This document shows positions 58,838-64,000 of a DNA stretch of 64,000 bases, piece by piece. The DNA comes from Streptomyces caniscabiei (lineage in GTDB: Bacteria > Actinomycetota > Actinomycetes > Streptomycetales > Streptomycetaceae). Location: contig NZ_JABXWI010000013.1 of assembly GCF_014930365.1 (NCBI RefSeq), positions 1 to 64,000 on the forward strand, in the 5' to 3' direction. Numbering within the stretch: the stretch's first letter is position 1; each line of letters begins with the position of its first letter. The translations under genes were made by a program, and so were the position numbers. The notes under the pieces are model-generated. The model saw only the letters and a list, made by a program, of their open reading frames with translations, had not been told where the DNA came from and did no database searches.

Positions 58838-61800
58838 ATGAAAAATACGGGACGACCGGGCCGCGCGGCCCGATGGAGACGGAAGACCGCACTGGCTTCC
58901 GGGATAGTCATGATCGCCACGGTGCTCCAGGGCATCACCGCGCCCGCGAACGCGGGAGCCGCGGCGGACGACGGGAGGGGCAGGCCGGCCCTGCCTAAGG
59001 CGGAGCGGCCCGTGGCCGGTTCCGCGGTCAAGAAGGTGAAGCCCCGCGCGGTGGAGCGCGGCCCGCGCACCCCGCGGACCGCGCCCAAGGCCGAGTGGCC
59101 CGGGGCGGGTTCGGGCCGGGTGACGCTCACCGGGACGCAGGCGGCCGCGAAGGGCTCGGCGAGCGCGAAGGGCGCGAAGGACGCCAAGAGATCGGCTCAG
59201 GCTCCGGTCAAGGCCGGCAAGCTGCCGGTCTCCGTCGGCGCCGCCAAGGCACGCGGCGCCGCCGGTGCCGTGCGGGTCGAGCTGGCCGGGCGCAAGCAGA
59301 CCCGGAAGGCCGCGATCGACGGGCTGCTCGTGACGCTCGCCCCCGAGCGCACCAACTTCACCGACGGCGCCGCCCAGGTGCGCGTCGACTACCGCGACCT
59401 CGCGCAGGCCTACGGCGGTGGCTACGGCGCCCGGCTCACCCTGGTCCAGCTGCCCGCCTGTGTTTTGAAGACGCCGGAGCGGGCCAAGTGCCGTACCCAG
59501 AAGCCGGTCGAGACCGTGAACGACACGGAGGGCGGCGCGCTCACCGCCCCGTCCGTGCGGATCGGCTCCGCCCAGCCGACCGTGCTCGCCGCCGTGGCGG
59601 ACGACAGCGCCGCCACCGGCGACTACAAGGCGACCACCCTCGCCCCGTCCGCGACCTGGCAGACCAACCTCAACACCGGTGACTTCGCCTGGTCCTACGA
59701 CATGGGCGTCCCCGAGGTGCCCGGCGGGCTGAAGCCGAGCATCGGACTCGGCTACTCCTCCGGCTCGGTCGACGGCCGCACCACCGAGACCAACAACCAG
59801 TCATCCTGGATCGGCAGCGGCTTCGACATGTGGCCGGGCTACATAGAGCGCCGCTACAAGGTATGCGCCGAGGACGGCGTCGAGAACAGCGACGGCATGA
59901 AGCCCGGCGACCTGTGCTGGGGCTACGACAACGCCTTCATCAGCTTCAACGGCAAGGGCGGCGAGCTCGTCCCCACCGGCACCGACGGCGAGTTCAAGCT
60001 CCGCCAGGACGACGGCACCCGTATCGTCCGGCTGACGTCCACCGACCGCGGCAACGGTGACGACAACGGCGAGTACTGGCGGCTCACCGACCCCGACGGG
60101 GTGCGCTACTACTTCGGCTACCACCGGCTGCCCGGCTGGGCCGAGGGCAAGAAGACCACCAACTCCACCTGGACCACCCCCGTCTTCGGCGACGACACGG
60201 GCGAGAAGTGCCATGCCAGCACCTTCGCCGACTCCTGGTGCCAGCAGGCCTGGCGCTGGAACCTCGACTACGTCGTAGACCCGCGCGGCAACGCCATCGC
60301 GTACAACTACACCCAGGAGAAGAACTCCTACGGCCGCAACCTGAAGGCCGCCGACGACACCCGCTACACCCGCGGCGGCTACCTCGACGAGATCCAGTAC
60401 GGCCTCAAGTCGTCCTCGATGTACGGCACTCCGGCGCTCGCGAAGGTCACCTTCACCAACGCCGAACGCTGCCTGCCCGACGCGCAGACCACCTGCTCAT
60501 CGATCACCAGCGACTCCGCCTATTGGTACGACACGCCCTGGGACCTCAACTGCGACGAGGGCAAGGACTGCGACGACGGCCGTCTGTCGCCCACGTTCTG
60601 GACGCGCAAGCGCCTCAGCGAGGTGACCACGCAGGTCATCGACGCCGCCGGCGCCTACCAGAAGGTCGACTCCTGGAAGCTGGCCCACCGCTGGGGCATG
60701 GCCGACATCGACTACCAGCTGCTGCTCGACTCGATCCAGCACACCGGCCACACCGCCACCCCCACGATCACCCTGCCGAAGACCACCTTCAGCTACACCC
60801 AGCTGGAGAACCGGCTCGACAAGACCGGTGACGGCTTCGCCCCGTTCATCAAGTCGCGCCTGTCGACGATCGCCGACGAGTACGGCGGCCAGATCGACGT
60901 CAACTACTCGGCGCCCGCCTGCGACTTCGCCGCGCTGCCCACCCCGCAGACCAACACCACGCGCTGCTTCCCGCAGTACATCGGCGGCAGCTCCACGGAG
61001 GATCCCGAGCGGCACTGGTTCAACAAGTACGTCGTCACCTCGGTCACCGGGACCGACCGCACCGGCGGGGCACCCGACCAGGTCACCCGGTACGAGTACA
61101 TGGGGCCGGCCGCCTGGCACTACGACGATGACGACGGTCTGACCAAGGAGAAGTCCAAGACCTGGTCCCAGTGGCGCGGCTACGGCCACGTGCGCGTCAA
61201 GACCGGCGGCCAGGGCGGCGACGCGGCGATGAAGTCGCAGTCCGACTCCTACTTCCTGCGCGGCATGGACGGCGACCGCGAGTCCCCGACCGGCGGCACC
61301 AAGAACGTCAGCGTCACCCTCGGCGAAGGCGAGGGCGACCCCATCACCGACCACGAGGCGCTCGCCGGCACCACCTACAAGACGGTCGGCTACTCCGGCA
61401 ACGGCGGCAAGGTCCTCACCAAGACCGTGAACCGCCCCTGGTACCACCAGACCGCGAAGAAGACCCGCACCTGGGGCACCGTCACCGCCAACTTCATCGG
61501 CGTCGCCCATACCAAGACCTGGACGTCCCTGGACGACGGGGCGGGCACGTCCTGGCGGACCGCCTCCACCGCCACCTCGTACGACACCGTGGCCGGACGG
61601 GTCACCCAGGTCGACGACTTCGGCGACAACACCGCCGCGGCGGACAACCGCTGCACCCGCACCACCTATGCCACCAACAGCACCGACAACATCCTGAACC
61701 TGCCCGCGCGGGTCGAGACCGTCGCGAAGTCCTGCGCCGACCCCGTCGACCGCTCCAAGGACGTCATCTCCGACGTCCGTTCCGCCTACGACGGCGGTGC

Positions 61801-64000
61801 CTACGGCGCGGCCCCGACCAAGGGCGACGCCACGGCCACGGCCCTGCTGAAGAAGAACGACGGCACCACGGCCACCTACCTGGAGTCCGGGGCGACCTTC
61901 GACTCCTACGGCCGGGTCCTCACCAGCACCGACCTGACCGCGAACGTCACGGTCACGGGCACGGCCGCACCGGTCCGCACCGCCCGCACGGACGGCCGTA
62001 CCACCACCACCGCCCGCACGCCGACCACCGGCTTCGTCACGAAGACGACCACGACCACACCGCCGGCGAAAGCCGGGGACGAGACCACGGCACTGGTCAG
62101 CTCCGCCACCCACGACCTGAAGCGCGGGCTGCCACTGACCCAGACCGACGCCAACGGCAAGGTCACGACCTTCACCTACGACGCGCTCGGCCGGTCCTCG
62201 AAGGTGTGGCTGGCCGACCGGCAGACGACGCTGACGCCGACGTACGAGTTCGACTACCTGGTCACCGACGGCCAGCCGGTCGCCGTCGTCACCAAGGCGC
62301 TGGGCACCAACGGCAGCCAGGTCGCCGCGTACAGCCTGTACGACGGTTTCCTGCGCCAGCGCCAGACGCAGAAGCCGGGCCCGGACGGCGGGCGACTGCT
62401 TTCCGACGTCTTCTACAACGAACGCGGGCTGACCGCCAAGACCTTCGAGACCTACTACTCCACCGGCGCCCCCTCACGGACCCTGTTCAAGCCCGCGGAC
62501 GCGCTCTCGGTCGAGACCCAGACCCGCACCACGTTCGACGGCATGGGCCGCCCGACCGTGAGCGAGCAGATCGCGGGCAACGGCGACGGCGGCACGGCGC
62601 TCGGCACGACCCGCACGATCTACGGCGGGGACCGCACGACGGTCGTGCCGCCGGAGGGCGGAAGCGCCACCACGACCGTCACCGACGCCCGGGGGCGGAC
62701 CACGGAGCTGCGCCAGCACCACACCCGCTCCGAGCAGGCGGCGTTCGACACCACCCGCTACGGGTACACCCCGCGCGGCGAGCTGGAGACGCTGACCGAC
62801 CCGGCCGGCAACGTCTGGCGATACACCTACGACCTGCTCGGCAACCTCAAGACGACCGTCGACCCGGACCGGGGCCCCAGCTCCACCGAGTACGACGACC
62901 GCGGTCAGGTCCTGTCCATCTCCGACGACCGGTCCACCGACCTGTACTACGTCCGCGACGGGCTCGGTCGGCAGACCGAACTGCGTGAGAACAGCGCCAC
63001 GGGCACGCTGCGCGCCAAGTGGGTCTACGACACCATCAGTGGCGCGAAGGGACACCTGGCCGAGTCCACCCGCTACGTCGGCTCCGAGGCGTACACCAAC
63101 AAGGTCGTGGCCTACGACCGCCTGTACCGCGTGCTGCGTTCGACCGTGACGATCCCCGCGAGCGAAGGGGCGCTCGCCGGCACCTATCTGTCGGCCACTG
63201 CCTACAACTTGGACGGTTCGGTGCGCACGACCGGCTCCCCGGCCGCGGGCGCCCTGCCCGCCACCACGGTGGCGTTCACCTACGAGGACCAGACCCAGCG
63301 GCCGATCGCGCTCAGCGGCAGCCAGGGAATCGACGTCGCCACCAGCTACAGCCTCACCGGCAATCCGCTGCAGTTCGAGCTGTCCGACAACGACGGCAAG
63401 AAGACCTGGGTCACCAACACCTACGAGTGGGGCACCGAGCGTCTGGCCACCTCCCGGGTGGACCGTCAGGACGTGGCGGGCGTCGACCGTCACAACACCT
63501 ACGGCTACGACCAGATGGGCAACATCCTGTCCGTCTCGAACGTCTCCCGTTCCGGCACGGACACGCAGTGCTTCGACTACGACTACCTGCGCCGCATGAC
63601 CACGGCCTGGACCCAGTCCACGACCACCTGTGCCACGGCACCGAGCGGACAGACGGTCGGCGGTCCCGCGCCGTACTGGCACTCCTACACCTACGACAAG
63701 GTGGGCAACCGGGAGACCGAGACCCTGCACGACGTCACCGGTGACACGGCGAAGAACACCGTACGCACCTACGACTACCCGGACCCGGGCAAGCCGCGTC
63801 CGCACGCCGTGAACACGGTGACCCAGACCGGGCCCGGCGGCACCGCGCAGGACTCCTACGGCTACGACGTCGTCGGCAACACCGACACCCGCACCCTCGC
63901 GGGCACCACCCAGGACCTGGACTGGGACGCGGAAGGCCACTTGGTCAAGGTGACCAAGCCGGTCGAGGGCAAACCCGACGACGTCACCGAGTACGTCTAC
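58838..64000 (+). CDS. Secreted RHS/YD-repeat protein, 3' end outside window
   Basis: An open frame of 1721 codons without stop to the edge. ATG 58838 has AAGGGGAA upstream; a signal peptide follows (RRKTALASGIVMIATVLQGITAPANAG). Residues about 30-200 are a Lys/Ala-rich variable region, then a long beta-rich part (ATWQTNLNTGDFAWSYDMGVPEVPGG..., DPDGVRYYFGYHRLPGW), with many YD-type repeats from about residue 1080 (TFTYDALGRSSKV, YTYDLLGNLKTTVDPDRG, EYDDRGQVLSISDD). Such proteins form shells around a C-terminal toxin or act in cell contact. The tip and any immunity gene are outside the window. Confidence 0.9.
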   Translation, partial: MKNTGRPGRAARWRRKTALASGIVMIATVLQGITAPANAGAAADDGRGRPALPKAERPVAGSAVKKVKPRAVERGPRTPRTAPKAEWPGAGSGRVTLTGTQAAAKGSASAKGAKDAKRSAQAPVKAGKLPVSVGAAKARGAAGAVRVELAGRKQTRKAAIDGLLVTLAPERTNFTDGAAQVRVDYRDLAQAYGGGYGARLTLVQLPACVLKTPERAKCRTQKPVETVNDTEGGALTAPSVRIGSAQPTVLAAVADDSAATGDYKATTLAPSATWQTNLNTGDFAWSYDMGVPEVPGGLKPSIGLGYSSGSVDGRTTETNNQSSWIGSGFDMWPGYIERRYKVCAEDGVENSDGMKPGDLCWGYDNAFISFNGKGGELVPTGTDGEFKLRQDDGTRIVRLTSTDRGNGDDNGEYWRLTDPDGVRYYFGYHRLPGWAEGKKTTNSTWTTPVFGDDTGEKCHASTFADSWCQQAWRWNLDYVVDPRGNAIAYNYTQEKNSYGRNLKAADDTRYTRGGYLDEIQYGLKSSSMYGTPALAKVTFTNAERCLPDAQTTCSSITSDSAYWYDTPWDLNCDEGKDCDDGRLSPTFWTRKRLSEVTTQVIDAAGAYQKVDSWKLAHRWGMADIDYQLLLDSIQHTGHTATPTITLPKTTFSYTQLENRLDKTGDGFAPFIKSRLSTIADEYGGQIDVNYSAPACDFAALPTPQTNTTRCFPQYIGGSSTEDPERHWFNKYVVTSVTGTDRTGGAPDQVTRYEYMGPAAWHYDDDDGLTKEKSKTWSQWRGYGHVRVKTGGQGGDAAMKSQSDSYFLRGMDGDRESPTGGTKNVSVTLGEGEGDPITDHEALAGTTYKTVGYSGNGGKVLTKTVNRPWYHQTAKKTRTWGTVTANFIGVAHTKTWTSLDDGAGTSWRTASTATSYDTVAGRVTQVDDFGDNTAAADNRCTRTTYATNSTDNILNLPARVETVAKSCADPVDRSKDVISDVRSAYDGGAYGAAPTKGDATATALLKKNDGTTATYLESGATFDSYGRVLTSTDLTANVTVTGTAAPVRTARTDGRTTTTARTPTTGFVTKTTTTTPPAKAGDETTALVSSATHDLKRGLPLTQTDANGKVTTFTYDALGRSSKVWLADRQTTLTPTYEFDYLVTDGQPVAVVTKALGTNGSQVAAYSLYDGFLRQRQTQKPGPDGGRLLSDVFYNERGLTAKTFETYYSTGAPSRTLFKPADALSVETQTRTTFDGMGRPTVSEQIAGNGDGGTALGTTRTIYGGDRTTVVPPEGGSATTTVTDARGRTTELRQHHTRSEQAAFDTTRYGYTPRGELETLTDPAGNVWRYTYDLLGNLKTTVDPDRGPSSTEYDDRGQVLSISDDRSTDLYYVRDGLGRQTELRENSATGTLRAKWVYDTISGAKGHLAESTRYVGSEAYTNKVVAYDRLYRVLRSTVTIPASEGALAGTYLSATAYNLDGSVRTTGSPAAGALPATTVAFTYEDQTQRPIALSGSQGIDVATSYSLTGNPLQFELSDNDGKKTWVTNTYEWGTERLATSRVDRQDVAGVDRHNTYGYDQMGNILSVSNVSRSGTDTQCFDYDYLRRMTTAWTQSTTTCATAPSGQTVGGPAPYWHSYTYDKVGNRETETLHDVTGDTAKNTVRTYDYPDPGKPRPHAVNTVTQTGPGGTAQDSYGYDVVGNTDTRTLAGTTQDLDWDAEGHLVKVTKPVEGKPDDVTEYVY

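Noticed and set aside
1..64000. tRNA, rRNA, riboswitch, CRISPR or phage attachment site
   Set aside because: None of the conserved sequences (for example tRNA T-loop GGTTCGAATCC with cloverleaf, cobalamin box) was found by eye; a covariance-model search would be decisive.

Overview
The window is a GC-rich (about 70% or more) actinobacterial chromosome segment, almost certainly from a Streptomyces. The evidence is strong G/C bias at third codon positions, frequent GTG starts, GTGA/ATGA stop-start overlaps, many short leaders, a divergent third-type EF-Tu gene (tuf3), and an order of ung, paired fabG-like genes, lnt, a thiolase and tuf3 that resembles, from memory, the tuf3-ung part of the Streptomyces coelicolor chromosome. 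I saw no rRNA, tRNA, CRISPR array or prophage.

Layout. 1-11 kb: the end of a Clp-N protein, two EamA exporters, two flavin/F420-type oxidase-fold proteins, a MocR regulator and a LysR regulator next to their likely targets, a degenerate isochorismatase-fold protein, a Rieske lipoprotein, and an ECF41-type sigma factor with its FAD oxidoreductase partner. 10.2-16.8 kb: a HipA-like kinase/DUF3037 pair, two SDR reductases in an operon, an orphan peptide-binding lipoprotein, uracil-DNA glycosylase and a TPR-like protein. Two related palindromic mobile elements sit here, at 10.2 and 16.6 kb. 16.8-28.4 kb: a lipoprotein, a DinB protein, two divergent regulator/enzyme pairs, Lnt, a secreted beta-lactamase-fold hydrolase, an expansin, a chloramphenicol-phosphotransferase-like kinase with a tiny overlapping partner, and UppP. 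28.4-34.4 kb: a three-gene carbohydrate operon (Gfo/Idh, PmoA-like, cupin) behind a LacI-type operator, an HxlR/thiolase pair and a TVP38 protein. 34.4-49.3 kb: tuf3, a spermidine-synthase fold protein, an MFS exporter, membrane and hexapeptide proteins, an XRE-cupin regulator, a YbaK protein, a TetR/FMN-reductase pair with three operators, a MoxR/VWA pair and a universal stress protein. 49.5-56.7 kb: a large MacB/FtsX-type ABC exporter (two permeases and an ATPase with an AbrB-like tail).

56.66-58.76 kb is a scar. It holds a frameshifted, truncated IS701-like element starting at the stop codon of the ABC gene, fused to a truncated and frameshifted dehydrogenase gene, followed by the remains of a LamG-type secreted protein gene. 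From 58.84 kb to the right edge runs a very large secreted RHS/YD-repeat protein whose C-terminal (possibly toxic) tip lies outside the window.

General points. A hairpin repeat with a GCAGTTCCCCGCGCCCC core lies between four convergent gene pairs (1.8, 26.7, 31.75 and 33.6 kb), as expected of a dispersed bidirectional terminator. Several regulators have clear inverted repeats in front of them. Nothing amounts to a complete new defence or biosynthetic system; the most unusual items are the two CTAG-bounded palindromic elements sharing a core, the scar region, and several enzyme-fold proteins lacking their catalytic residues.
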